A stretch of 51,335 bases of DNA from Pseudorhodobacter sp. PARRP1 (lineage in GTDB: Bacteria > Pseudomonadota > Alphaproteobacteria > Rhodobacterales > Rhodobacteraceae). The translations under genes and the position numbers were made by a program. The stretch spans positions 1 to 51,335 of the forward strand of contig NKIU01000016.1 in NCBI GenBank assembly GCA_002256245.1, written 5' to 3'. This document shows positions 26,507-34,300 of this stretch, piece by piece. The notes beneath the pieces are model-generated. The model ran no database searches, was not told the origin of the DNA, and saw only the letters and a list, made by a program, of their open reading frames with translations. The first letter of the stretch is position 1. The number at the start of each line of letters is the position of its first letter.

Positions 26507-28027
26507 ATGAACCAGACCAATTGGCGGGCGCGGGTTGGCGCTTGGGTCGGCGGGTTTGGCGTGCCGGGCGGGTTCGATGCCGCCTCCGGCCAGCGCAGGC
26601 TAAAAGGCTTCACCACCTCCCGCGCCCACGTGAATGCGCTGATCGCCGCGTCCGGCCCGGAGATGAACGCCCGGGCACGCTGGCTGGTCAGGAACAACGG
26701 CTATGCCGCGAACGCCATCGAAAGCTGGGCGGCCAATACCGTGGGAGACGGCATCAGCCCCAATTCCACCATCGCCCAAGCCGCTCGCAAGGGTGCGGTG
26801 CAGCGGCTGTGGCTGGCTTGGACCGATGATGCGGACGCCGAGGGGATGACCGATTTCTATGGGTTGCAGCGCCGTGCCGCCCGCGAGGTCTTCATGACCG
26901 GGGAGGTGTTTCTACGTTTCCGGTCGCGCCGCCCGGAGGATGGACTGGTCGTGCCCCTGCAGATCCAGATGCTGCCGTCGGAAATGCTGCCCCTCAATCA
27001 CAACGCTGTCGACGGCAACAGCAATGTCATCCGTCAGGGCATCGAGTTCGACCGGGTCGGGCGCCGCGTCGCCTTCCACTTCCTGCGCCGTCACCCGGGC
27101 GACAGCACTGATCCGGGGCTATCTGGCGAAACCGTCCGCGTTCCGGCCTCCGAGGTCTTGCACATCATTGACCCTGTGGAGGCGGGGCAATTGCGCGGCG
27201 TCTCACGCTTCGCACCTGCCATCGTGAAGCTGTTTCTGCTCGATCAATATGACGACGCGGAGCTTGACCGCAAAAAGGTCGCGGCGATGTATGCGATGTT
27301 CGTGACTTCGCCCGCCCCGGACAACCCGCTCGCCCCGCCAGACGACGAATATGAAGTGGCCCCCGGCCAGGTCGTACGGCTCGATCCCGGCGAGGATGTG
27401 ACCGTCAGCGCCCCGGCAGATTCAGGGTCCACCTACGAGCCGTTCCAGTACCGCACTCTGCTGCAAATCTCGGCGGCGCTGGGCATCCCTTATGGGTATC
27501 TCAGCAACGACGGAGCCAAGGGCAACTTCTCGAACTCGCGGCTGTCGCTGATCGAATTCCGCCGCCGCGTCTCGGCCTGGCAGCATTCGGTGATGGTATT
27601 CCAGATGTGCCGCCCGGTCTGGGCACGGTTCATGGACACGGCGGTGTTGGCCGGGGCTTTGAAACTGCCGGGCTATGATCGTCGCCGCGCCGAATATCTC
27701 GCCTGCAACTGGCTGCCGACCAAATGGGATTGGGTCGATCCCTTGAAGGATGCCAATGCCGAAATTGCCCAGATCGAAGCCGGGCTGAAATCGCGCACCC
27801 AAGCCATCGCCGAACGCGGCTATGACGCCGAACAGGTCGACGCGGAAATTGCCCGCGAGCGTGACCGGGAACGCAGGCTGGGCCTCGACTTCCGCCGTCC
27901 GGGATCGCCCGCGCAGGCACCGGGCGGCAGCGATCCGAACGCAGATCCAAATGCCACTGACCAGAACGCGCAGGATCAGAATGCGCCGGATCCCAACCAG
28001 GACCCGACCCAAGACACTGCCCCATAG
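26507..28027 (+). CDS. Portal protein, lambda gpB family
   Basis: The product is 506 aa from ATG 26507; AAGGA lies 11 bases upstream, and a TTG six bases earlier is less likely. It has conserved portal features: RARWLVRNNGYAANAIESWAANTVGDGI, the crown/stem region with LLDQYDDAELDRKKVAAMYAMFVTSP, and LQISAALGIPYGYLSND with the FSNSRLSLIEFRRR segment. The last 40 residues are an unusual Asp/Asn/Gln/Pro repeat tail (DPNADPNATDQNAQDQN), probably disordered. It forms the dodecameric DNA channel. Confidence 0.95.
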   Translation: MNQTNWRARVGAWVGGFGVPGGFDAASGQRRLKGFTTSRAHVNALIAASGPEMNARARWLVRNNGYAANAIESWAANTVGDGISPNSTIAQAARKGAVQRLWLAWTDDADAEGMTDFYGLQRRAAREVFMTGEVFLRFRSRRPEDGLVVPLQIQMLPSEMLPLNHNAVDGNSNVIRQGIEFDRVGRRVAFHFLRRHPGDSTDPGLSGETVRVPASEVLHIIDPVEAGQLRGVSRFAPAIVKLFLLDQYDDAELDRKKVAAMYAMFVTSPAPDNPLAPPDDEYEVAPGQVVRLDPGEDVTVSAPADSGSTYEPFQYRTLLQISAALGIPYGYLSNDGAKGNFSNSRLSLIEFRRRVSAWQHSVMVFQMCRPVWARFMDTAVLAGALKLPGYDRRRAEYLACNWLPTKWDWVDPLKDANAEIAQIEAGLKSRTQAIAERGYDAEQVDAEIARERDRERRLGLDFRRPGSPAQAPGGSDPNADPNATDQNAQDQNAPDPNQDPTQDTAP

Positions 28028-28035
28028 GAGGCGAG

Positions 28036-29418
28036 ATGATGTTTCATGCGCAGATCGCCCAGCGCGCCTTCAACACCCCGCTGCTGGTCGAGCCGTCAAA
28101 GGCCATGGCGTTTCTGTCCGGGCTTGGGCCACGCATCACCGGGAGGCAGCTGCGGCTGGCCGGGATTGAGGTGCCGCCGGAAGATATGGCCCAAGCGGCG
28201 CTGCCCGCACGGGCGGGGATCCTGATCAATTGTGTCGCCGAACAATATCAGCAGGATGGCCAGACGCCGTTCGCAATGGCCGATGGCGTCGCAGTGATCG
28301 AAGTATCGGGTGTGCTGGTGCATCGCGGGGCGTGGATCGGGCAATCGTCTGGGCAAACGTCCTATGAAGGCATCGGTGCACAGATTGCCGCTGCCGCTTC
28401 GAACCCCGCCGTGCGTGGCATCGCGCTGGAGATCGACAGCTTTGGCGGCGAGGTCGCGGGCGTGTTCGACTTGGCCGATGCCATTCGGGCGGCTCGGTCT
28501 GCAAAACCCGTTTGGGCCTTCGTCGCAGAACATGCCTTCTCAGCGGGCTACGCGCTGGCTTCCCAAGCGGACCGGATCATCCTGCCCCGCACCGGCGCTG
28601 TCGGCAGCATCGGTGTCGTCGTCATGCACGCCGACCTCAGCGGCCACCTGTCGGATTCAGGTGTGACCGTCACGCTGATCCATTCCGGCGCGCACAAGGT
28701 CGACGGCAATCCTTACGCGCCGCTGCCCGATCCGGTGCGGGCGCGCATCCAAGGAGAAATCGACAGCATCCGCACCCTTTTCGCTCAGACCGTCGCCGCC
28801 GGTCGTGGCCGCAGTCTCTCGGCAGAGGCGGCGCTGGCCACCGAGGCCGAGTGCTATCGCGGCGCAGAGGCCGTGGCGACCGGGCTGGCCGATGAAGTCT
28901 CCGACCCGGCTTCGGCCTTTGCCGCCTTCGCTGATGTCGTGAACCGGCGCGGCCTTGCCCGCAGCGCTGGGCCCGGTCGCTCCCCGCAATCTCAAATGTC
29001 CAAGGAGAAGATGATGAAACCGAACGTGTCCACCACATCTGAGGCCCCCGATCCTGAAACCGGTGGGGATCCGGCGCCTGTCGCTCCGCCCGCGCCCGCT
29101 CCGGTGGTGGCGCCCGCCCCGGCTCCGGCCAGCGACGGCGAGGCCGCCGCATTTGCCGCCTCCATGGCACGCGCCGAGGCCGCCGAACTGGCCACAATCG
29201 GCGCGCAGGCGGCCCGGCTGGGCGTGATCATCGACGTGGCCGAAGCCGTGCAAAAGGGCATCCAACCCGACGCGCTGCGCGCCTCCGTCCTGAACCAGCT
29301 GGCCGCGCGAGGCGATGCAGCCGCCATCACCGTGGTGCCGCCGCCGAAATCTGCCGCCCCGGAAAGCCCGCTCCTGGCCGCCGTCAAGCGCGCAGCCAGC
29401 GCAGCGAAACCAGCGTAA
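28036..29418 (+). CDS. Head maturation protease, S49 family (gpC-like)
   Basis: The product is 460 aa. Residues about 80-290 are an SppA/S49 peptidase domain: IALEIDSFGGEVAG (oxyanion), FVAEHAFSAGYALASQAD with Ser169 as nucleophile, GSIGVVVMHADLS, and HSGAHKVDGNPYAPL with Lys221 as general base. Residues 325-460 are a Pro/Ala-rich, helical scaffold-like region. The plan is that of lambda gpC, which contains the Nu3 scaffold as its C-terminal part. It starts eight bases after the portal stop with AGGAGG in place. Confidence 0.93.
   Translation: MMFHAQIAQRAFNTPLLVEPSKAMAFLSGLGPRITGRQLRLAGIEVPPEDMAQAALPARAGILINCVAEQYQQDGQTPFAMADGVAVIEVSGVLVHRGAWIGQSSGQTSYEGIGAQIAAAASNPAVRGIALEIDSFGGEVAGVFDLADAIRAARSAKPVWAFVAEHAFSAGYALASQADRIILPRTGAVGSIGVVVMHADLSGHLSDSGVTVTLIHSGAHKVDGNPYAPLPDPVRARIQGEIDSIRTLFAQTVAAGRGRSLSAEAALATEAECYRGAEAVATGLADEVSDPASAFAAFADVVNRRGLARSAGPGRSPQSQMSKEKMMKPNVSTTSEAPDPETGGDPAPVAPPAPAPVVAPAPAPASDGEAAAFAASMARAEAAELATIGAQAARLGVIIDVAEAVQKGIQPDALRASVLNQLAARGDAAAITVVPPPKSAAPESPLLAAVKRAASAAKPA
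29014..29418 (+). CDS. Nested scaffold protein (Nu3-like), internal start
   Basis: Inside the protease gene, in frame, AAGGAG at 29002-29007 precedes tandem ATGs at 29011 and 29014; the second has better spacing. This would give a separate 134-aa product: a Pro/Ala-rich linker followed by helical ASMARAEAAELATIGAQAARL and an Ala-rich end. Lambda makes its Nu3 scaffold the same way, from an internal start in gene C. The site is seen directly; use of it is inferred. Confidence 0.6.
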   Translation: MKPNVSTTSEAPDPETGGDPAPVAPPAPAPVVAPAPAPASDGEAAAFAASMARAEAAELATIGAQAARLGVIIDVAEAVQKGIQPDALRASVLNQLAARGDAAAITVVPPPKSAAPESPLLAAVKRAASAAKPA

Positions 29419-29444
29419 ACCCCAACCCGCAAAGGATGTGAACC

Positions 29445-29825
29445 ATGCCCACGCTGACCCAAGCGCCCTCGCAGGGCGATGTCGTCAAAATCCAGTTCGA
29501 CCCGAACTACACCAACGAGGCGATCACGCTTCTGCTCGGCACCAATTACAAGGCCGGGTCCGTGCTGGGCAAGATCACCGCCAGCGGCAAATACAAGCTG
29601 GCGACCGCCGCCGGGGCCGATGGCGCGCAGATTGCGGCGGCCGTTCTGTTGAACCCGGTCGATGCCACACTCGCCGATGCCACCGGCATCATTCTGGCAC
29701 GCGGCCCGGCTGTCGTGTCCAAGGCCGCGTTGGTCTTTGACGCATCCGTCAACACCGCGCCTCTGACCGCCACCAAATGGGCTGAACTGACCACCGTCGG
29801 CATCGTGCCGCGCACCAGCGCCTGA
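29445..29825 (+). CDS. Head decoration protein, gpD-like
   Basis: The product is 126 aa, the expected size for lambda D-family decoration proteins that trim the three-fold axes of the capsid. It shows the family pattern of a disordered N-terminus (TQAPSQGDVVK) followed by a beta-rich core: GSVLGKITASGKYKLAT, IAAAVLLNPVDATLAD, ARGPAVVSKAALVF and a closing KWAELTTVGIVPR. It lies between the protease/scaffold and the major capsid, as in lambda. Confidence 0.9.
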   Translation: MPTLTQAPSQGDVVKIQFDPNYTNEAITLLLGTNYKAGSVLGKITASGKYKLATAAGADGAQIAAAVLLNPVDATLADATGIILARGPAVVSKAALVFDASVNTAPLTATKWAELTTVGIVPRTSA

Positions 29826-29891
29826 TCTGGAGCGACGGCCTAAGCCGCCACGCCGGACCATTCCTCGCTCAACCCTTTCCCGGAGACAAAC

Positions 29892-30914
29892 ATGAACGCC
29901 ATCATCCGCAACCCGTTCGACGCGGGCGGCTATTCGCTTGCCGAAATGACCCAAGCCATCAACATCCTGCCCAATCTCTACACCCGTCTGGGCGAGATCG
30001 GTCTTTTCTCCTTCGAGGGCATCACCCAGCGTTCCGTCATCATCGAGCAACTCGACGGTGCGCTGAACGTCCTGCCTTCGGTGCCCTTGGGTGCGCCGTC
30101 GACCTTGGCCACCCGGCAGGGCCGGAGCATGCGGTCCTTCGGCCTGCCGTGGATCCCGCATGACGATGTGATCCTCGCCTCGGACATTCAGGGCGTGCCT
30201 GCCTTTGGCGGTGCCGAGAACGAACAGCTGGCCACGGTGATGCTGCGCAAGCTGACCCTGATGCGGAGGAAACACGCCCAGACCCGCGAATATATGGAGA
30301 TGAACGCGCTCCGCGGCATCGTGAAGGACGGCGCTGGCACCACGCTCTACAACTACTTCACCGAATTTGGCCTTGCGCAGATCTCGGTGGACTTCGTCTT
30401 GGGCACCGCCACCACGAACGTCCAAGGCAAGGTCCGCGACACGATCCGGGCCGTGGAAGACAACCTTCTGGGGGAGTCCATGATCAGCGTCTATGCCCTC
30501 GTCAGCCCGGAGTTCTTCGACAAGCTGATCGGCCACGCCCTGACACAGGACGCCTACAAGTTCTACTCGGCCACCGGAGCGCAGCCCCTGCGCCAAGATG
30601 TGCGGCGCGCCTTCCCCTTCGCGGGGATCCTGTTCGAGGAATACCGGGGTGCCGTCACCCTCTCGACCGGCACGGCCGAACGGTTGATCCCGGCTGGCGA
30701 AGGCATCGCCTTCCCGATCGGCACCATCGACACCTTCACCACCTATGGCGGCCCGGCCAACCAGATCAGCCTCGCCAACACCATCGGTCTGCCGCTCTAT
30801 GCCCGCCAGCTGATGGACGACAAGGATCGCTGGATCAACATCCTGACCGAGGCCTCGATCCTGCCGGTCAACAAGCGGCCACGCACCGCGATCCGCCTGT
30901 TCAGTTCCAACTGA
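29892..30914 (+). CDS. Major capsid protein, gpE family
   Basis: The product is 340 aa, matching lambda gpE length. Family features include the N-terminal FDAGGYSLAEMTQAINILPN, GLFSFEGITQRSVIIEQLDG, RSMRSFGLPWIPHDDVILASDIQG, EYMEMNALRGIVKDG and the C-terminal PLYARQLMDDKDRWINILTEASILP. It follows the decoration gene by 66 bp with GGAGA upstream, consistent with strong independent translation. Confidence 0.95.
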   Translation: MNAIIRNPFDAGGYSLAEMTQAINILPNLYTRLGEIGLFSFEGITQRSVIIEQLDGALNVLPSVPLGAPSTLATRQGRSMRSFGLPWIPHDDVILASDIQGVPAFGGAENEQLATVMLRKLTLMRRKHAQTREYMEMNALRGIVKDGAGTTLYNYFTEFGLAQISVDFVLGTATTNVQGKVRDTIRAVEDNLLGESMISVYALVSPEFFDKLIGHALTQDAYKFYSATGAQPLRQDVRRAFPFAGILFEEYRGAVTLSTGTAERLIPAGEGIAFPIGTIDTFTTYGGPANQISLANTIGLPLYARQLMDDKDRWINILTEASILPVNKRPRTAIRLFSSN

Positions 30915-30928
30915 ACGGGGACAACGAC

Positions 30929-31243
30929 ATGAACGCCTTCGCCACCGCCATGAACGTGATCTTCGCAGACCAAAACATGGCGGTGGATGCCCTCTGGTTC
31001 GCGGGCGGCGCCGGTCCCGGCGTCGTCGTCCGGGTCATCCGCAAATCTCCGGATGAGATCACACCCTTCGGCGCTGGGCGCATCCTGTCGGAAACCACCA
31101 TGCTCGACGCCCGTATCGTCGACATGCCAACCCCGGCGCCGGGCGATTTGATCCGGGTCGGGCTGGAGGACTTCATCCTTCAAGGCGAACCCAAACTCGA
31201 CCGCGAAAGGCTGATCTGGACATTGAACACGAGGCCAGCATGA
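30929..31243 (+). CDS. Head-tail joining protein, FII-like
   Basis: The product is 104 aa. The position after the capsid gene and the beta-rich sequence (VIRKSPDEITPFGAGRILSE, DARIVDMPTPAPGDLIRVG, DFILQGEPKLDRERLIWTL) fit the gpFII/Gifsy-2-type head-tail joining family found in lambda-like alphaproteobacterial phages. It overlaps the next gene by ATGA. Confidence 0.75.
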   Translation: MNAFATAMNVIFADQNMAVDALWFAGGAGPGVVVRVIRKSPDEITPFGAGRILSETTMLDARIVDMPTPAPGDLIRVGLEDFILQGEPKLDRERLIWTLNTRPA

Positions 31244-31875
31244 AGATCGACGTAAGCTTCACCTCCGACCTCATAGCCCTGATGCGCGCCGAGGTAGCGG
31301 CGGGGCAGAAGGCCGTTTCGGTCACCATGGCACAAGCCGGGACCAGCCTCAAATCCGCCTGGCGGGCGCAGATCACCGGCGCGGGTTTGGGCCAACGGCT
31401 CGCCAACACCATCCGGTCGCAGACCTATCCGAAGGGCCGCAACAGTCTGGATGCCGCCGCCCTTGTCTGGTCCAACGCGCCGATAATCATCGGCGCGCAT
31501 GACACCGGCCCCTTGATCCGCTCGGGCAGTGGCTTCTGGCTCGCCATTCCGCTGCCCGCCGCTGGCAAGGCGCAGGGAGGCAAACGCATCACGCCGGGCA
31601 TGTGGGAGCAAAAGACTGGCCTGCGCCTGCGCTTCGTCTATCGCAGCCGGGGGCCGAGCCTGCTGGTGGCCGATGCGGCGCGGCTGAACACGCGTGGGCA
31701 GGCAGCCGTTTCCAAGTCGAAAACCGGGAGGGGTCAGGTGACGGCACCGATCTTCCTGCTGGTGCGGCAGGTGAAACTGCCGAAACGGCTTGATCTGGCG
31801 AGGGATGCCGAACGTGCACAGGCCGGAGTGCCCGGGATGATAGTTACGAACTGGGTGGAAGATTTAGTTGGCTGA
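31240..31875 (+). CDS. Tail-completion-like protein (DUF6441-type, gpZ position)
   Basis: The product is 211 aa. The N-terminal helix with KAVSVTMAQAGTSLKSAWRAQI, a conserved ANTIRSQTYP and the C-terminal FVYRSRGPSLLVADAARLN fit the DUF6441 family of phage proteins. It lies where lambda encodes Z, the minor tail protein that completes the tail end before head joining. Its TGA overlaps an ATG that begins a vestigial MTSKR frame (31875), just before the DAC-like insertion. Confidence 0.75.
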   Translation: MKIDVSFTSDLIALMRAEVAAGQKAVSVTMAQAGTSLKSAWRAQITGAGLGQRLANTIRSQTYPKGRNSLDAAALVWSNAPIIIGAHDTGPLIRSGSGFWLAIPLPAAGKAQGGKRITPGMWEQKTGLRLRFVYRSRGPSLLVADAARLNTRGQAAVSKSKTGRGQVTAPIFLLVRQVKLPKRLDLARDAERAQAGVPGMIVTNWVEDLVG

Positions 31876-31999
31876 TGACTTCTAAGCGGACCGAGTTTGC
31901 GTTTGCCGAATCCGATTCAGTATCAGATTTCAAGCGCTCCGGATCGCGCAAACAATCACTAGGACCGAACATGCCAAGTAGACAAAACCACCGAAAAAA
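31876..31999. other. Left border of the DAC-like insertion
   Basis: This stretch begins with the vestigial ATG and codons for MTSKR that overlap the upstream stop, then loses coding similarity and becomes AT-rich. It marks the left junction of inserted DNA. No gene is supported here; the open frame to 32105 is biased like the insertion and not like a phage gene. Confidence 0.5.
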
Positions 32000-33172
32000 T
32001 TACAGAATAAACGACTCGGCATTCTTTATCGAAACAACAGAGCCATGCTTATCAGACCAAAACTGCCAAGTTATTGGGCCGTCCTCTGAAACTGTAATTA
32101 CGTGAGACTTTCGCATGTCATATGCGAATTGAGAGGACGATTGGTGACGCATACCGCCGACCTCACTAATTGGCTTCAAAGAGAGATTGTCGTGCAGTCG
32201 CCAGCTCGAGTCCGTTACAGAAACTTTTGAGATCAAGTTGCTTGAATCACGCGGCCTTAGCTTCGCCCCAAAAGCCAAAATATTGAAATCCTTGTCCAAA
32301 ATCGTCGCACCATCAACTCTTGACGCTGTCGCTATATCATTCACTAGGTTGGAGCTTCTAAATTTCACTATCTTGTTTTTGAAGCGAGACAGTCTGTTAT
32401 TTGAAGCGTGGCCACTTGTAGTTATATTGAACTTACTTCCTTTAGAGGTGGCTAAACGCCAGTCCGTGTCTACTGCCAGAATAACTATAGCCCCCCGCTG
32501 ATATAAATATATCCTCTTTAATATTTCGCTGAACGCTCGCAGCCGGAACTCCAGAGAATCTGCGGCAAGCCCTGCATTGAACACCCTCCAATCGGAATGC
32601 TCGTAAACTCGAAGAAAATTCGGCAACCAGAGCGTTCTCGTTCGCGTCAAGAACGCTATTCTATCAATGAGGTCCTTGTTAAAACTAAAATCGACAGAAA
32701 GGGTGCCCGGGCGCAGCGATGACAGAACAAAAGTCGGCCGACTAGTATCTCCTACGCCAATGATCCTGAACTCACCGGATACGATCGAAACTAAGATTGC
32801 TTTTCGCGTAGGCAAGATAGCAGGAGCCAATTTAGATATTGTCTTAGGATCAAGAGTTAATGGCATCTCAAATCGGTCGATAAAATCTGGGTGACAGAGA
32901 TGGTCTGGATGGTACTTGACCACAAAAGGAAACGATCTTCCTTCATCTTGTTCCAAAGAACCCAGAAAAGCCGCCTGTATTGCCGAGCCCACAAGAGGGC
33001 TTTTTAGGAGTTTGTCCTCACTACAACCCTTCATCTTCTTCAATATCTGCGCTTCACACGCGTCGATGATTTCTGGGTTGGCCCGTAAGAATTCTTCCTC
33101 CAGCACCCTTCCAAATTTCCAGAAATCTTCTGAGAAATCGATTTCGGATGTACCTTCTTTTGATCGGCTCAT
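32000..33172 (-). CDS. DAC/DisA-like domain protein (moron), possible cyclic-dinucleotide role
   Basis: The product is 390 aa from ATG 33172, preceded by GGAG; a longer frame upstream has no ribosome site. Residues about 1-190 are unassigned. From about 200 the pattern fits the diadenylate-cyclase fold: LRAFSEILKRIYLYQRGAIVI, then DGA (287-289) with TILDKDFNILAFGAKL, then GGMRHQSSSQFA (RH at 342-343) and VITVSEDGPI. DisA uses DGA and RHR motifs to bind ATP; here RHR is RHQ, so the activity could be altered or sensory, as in DAC-related domains of bacterial conflict systems. The gene is AT-rich and antisense to the tail operon, typical of a moron. Confidence 0.7.
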   Translation of the reverse strand: MSRSKEGTSEIDFSEDFWKFGRVLEEEFLRANPEIIDACEAQILKKMKGCSEDKLLKSPLVGSAIQAAFLGSLEQDEGRSFPFVVKYHPDHLCHPDFIDRFEMPLTLDPKTISKLAPAILPTRKAILVSIVSGEFRIIGVGDTSRPTFVLSSLRPGTLSVDFSFNKDLIDRIAFLTRTRTLWLPNFLRVYEHSDWRVFNAGLAADSLEFRLRAFSEILKRIYLYQRGAIVILAVDTDWRLATSKGSKFNITTSGHASNNRLSRFKNKIVKFRSSNLVNDIATASRVDGATILDKDFNILAFGAKLRPRDSSNLISKVSVTDSSWRLHDNLSLKPISEVGGMRHQSSSQFAYDMRKSHVITVSEDGPITWQFWSDKHGSVVSIKNAESFIL

Positions 33173-33372
33173 CTTTGCTCCAGAATGTGGACCACCATAG
33201 GCCTCGTATGGGCCTTTGGGACAATTTTCATAGTAGCAAGAACTCTCCGTCCTACAATATTGTTCTAGTCGCCCGTTCTGCCCGATTGATCCGGACCCTT
33301 GCCACAAGTCCGAGCAATGAGAAAGTTGGGATCACTGCGGTCGTTGGCTAGCCATCAAGTTTGGAATGACCA
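33173..33372. other. Right border of the DAC-like insertion
   Basis: 200 bases lie between the insertion's start codon and the tail gene. The segment must contain the minus-strand promoter of the DAC-like gene. No clear -35/-10 pair could be chosen. The frame of the DAC-like gene is open through most of it but has no coding signature. Confidence 0.45.
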
Positions 33373-33795
33373 ATGACAAGTAAACGCGAGACCATCCTTG
33401 CCACCCTTCACGCGCGGTTGCAGACCCTTCCCGCCCCAGTGCTGCGCGGAGAGGTGCTGCCAGAACGCATTCCGGCCACTGGCATGATCATTCTGCGCGA
33501 TGGCAAACCGGGCGAGCCGGAGGTGACGCTGTCGCCGCTGACCTATTTCTACGAGCACCGGGCCGAGCTGGAGGTGGTGATCCAGGCAGGGACAGGTCGC
33601 GACGCCCTGTTCGATGCACTAGCCGCGTCTGTCGGAGCAGTGCTGGCGGCCGATCGCACGTTGGGCGGCCTCTGCGACTGGGTCGAAGCGGAGGCACCCG
33701 AACCGGTTGATCTGCCCATCGAAGGAGCGGCGGCGCTGAAAGCCGCCGTGATCGTCGTCATCCTGCATTACGCGACCGGCGACACGCTGGTCTGA
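33373..33795 (+). CDS. Tail terminator-like protein (gpU position)
   Basis: The product is 140 aa. The pattern (ETILATLHARLQTLPAPVLRGEVLPERIPATGMIILRDG, then EHRAELEVVIQAG, RDALFDALAASVGAVL and VEAEAPEPVD) matches the small phage proteins in the gpU position that cap the tail tube and set tail length; they are often misnamed acyl-CoA transferases. It starts MTSKRE, the same five residues as the vestigial frame at 31875. It is flanked on both sides by minus-strand insertions. Confidence 0.8.
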   Translation: MTSKRETILATLHARLQTLPAPVLRGEVLPERIPATGMIILRDGKPGEPEVTLSPLTYFYEHRAELEVVIQAGTGRDALFDALAASVGAVLAADRTLGGLCDWVEAEAPEPVDLPIEGAAALKAAVIVVILHYATGDTLV

Positions 33796-33804
33796 GACAC
33801 GAAA

Positions 33805-34230
33805 TCAGCAGGTTTGGTAGTAATCGCGGGAGTAACGGCAGTATTCCGTCGCCACGCCCATGCGGATCATTTCCGCTGCAATGTCGCGCCCATCCGGCAG
33901 GAAACACTGGGCAACGATGCGGTGGTACCGGTCGATATCGCGAACCTGGCACTCAAGCGTCTTCCCGCTGACCAAACCGCGCATGGCGCGCGTGGCCTCA
34001 GTGCCGCCCACCTGTTTGCGCTCCGGCGCATCCAGACCCCAGACACGGATTGCGGGGTCGAGCCCCGACAGATGGAAGGTATCGCCGTCCGTGACGCGGC
34101 TGACCTTTCCCGAAACAGAACTGGTCTCTGCGGCAAGGGGCCTCGCAAGAACCATGCTCACGGCCATCAGGAAGACGGGCGCGATGCGTCGGCCGAAGCA
34201 AAGTGAGGCGACGAGGAATTCTCTGATCAT
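33805..34230 (-). CDS. Secreted SNase-like nuclease (moron)
   Basis: The product is about 141 aa from ATG 34230 (ATG 34233 is equivalent); AAAGG lies just upstream. It starts with a signal peptide (REFLVASLCFGRRIAPVFLMA, then MVLARPLAAETSS). The mature part is a staphylococcal-nuclease-like fold: KVSRVTDGDTFHLSGL, RVWGLDAPERKQVGG, then CQVRDIDRYHRIVAQCFL, ending at MGVATEYCRYS. The Asp, Glu and Arg positions of the family active site appear present. It lies antisense between the tail-terminator and tail-tube genes. An exported nuclease could degrade incoming DNA in the periplasm (superinfection exclusion); this is inference. Confidence 0.85.
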   Translation of the reverse strand: MIREFLVASLCFGRRIAPVFLMAVSMVLARPLAAETSSVSGKVSRVTDGDTFHLSGLDPAIRVWGLDAPERKQVGGTEATRAMRGLVSGKTLECQVRDIDRYHRIVAQCFLPDGRDIAAEMIRMGVATEYCRYSRDYYQTC

Positions 34231-34300
34231 CATCAGACCTTTAATCATCATGGCGGCGTTGGCAACCCGCTGAAGTTCCACTTTTTTGCAGGAGAAAGAC

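Noticed and set aside
28992-30596. 534-aa open frame on the minus strand
   Set aside because: It runs antisense to the scaffold region, decoration protein and capsid genes and has no recognisable domain; a shadow of strongly biased codons.
33173-33307. 45-residue N-terminal extension of the DAC-like protein
   Set aside because: No ribosome site precedes the first codon; the ATG at 33172 has GGAG at proper spacing.
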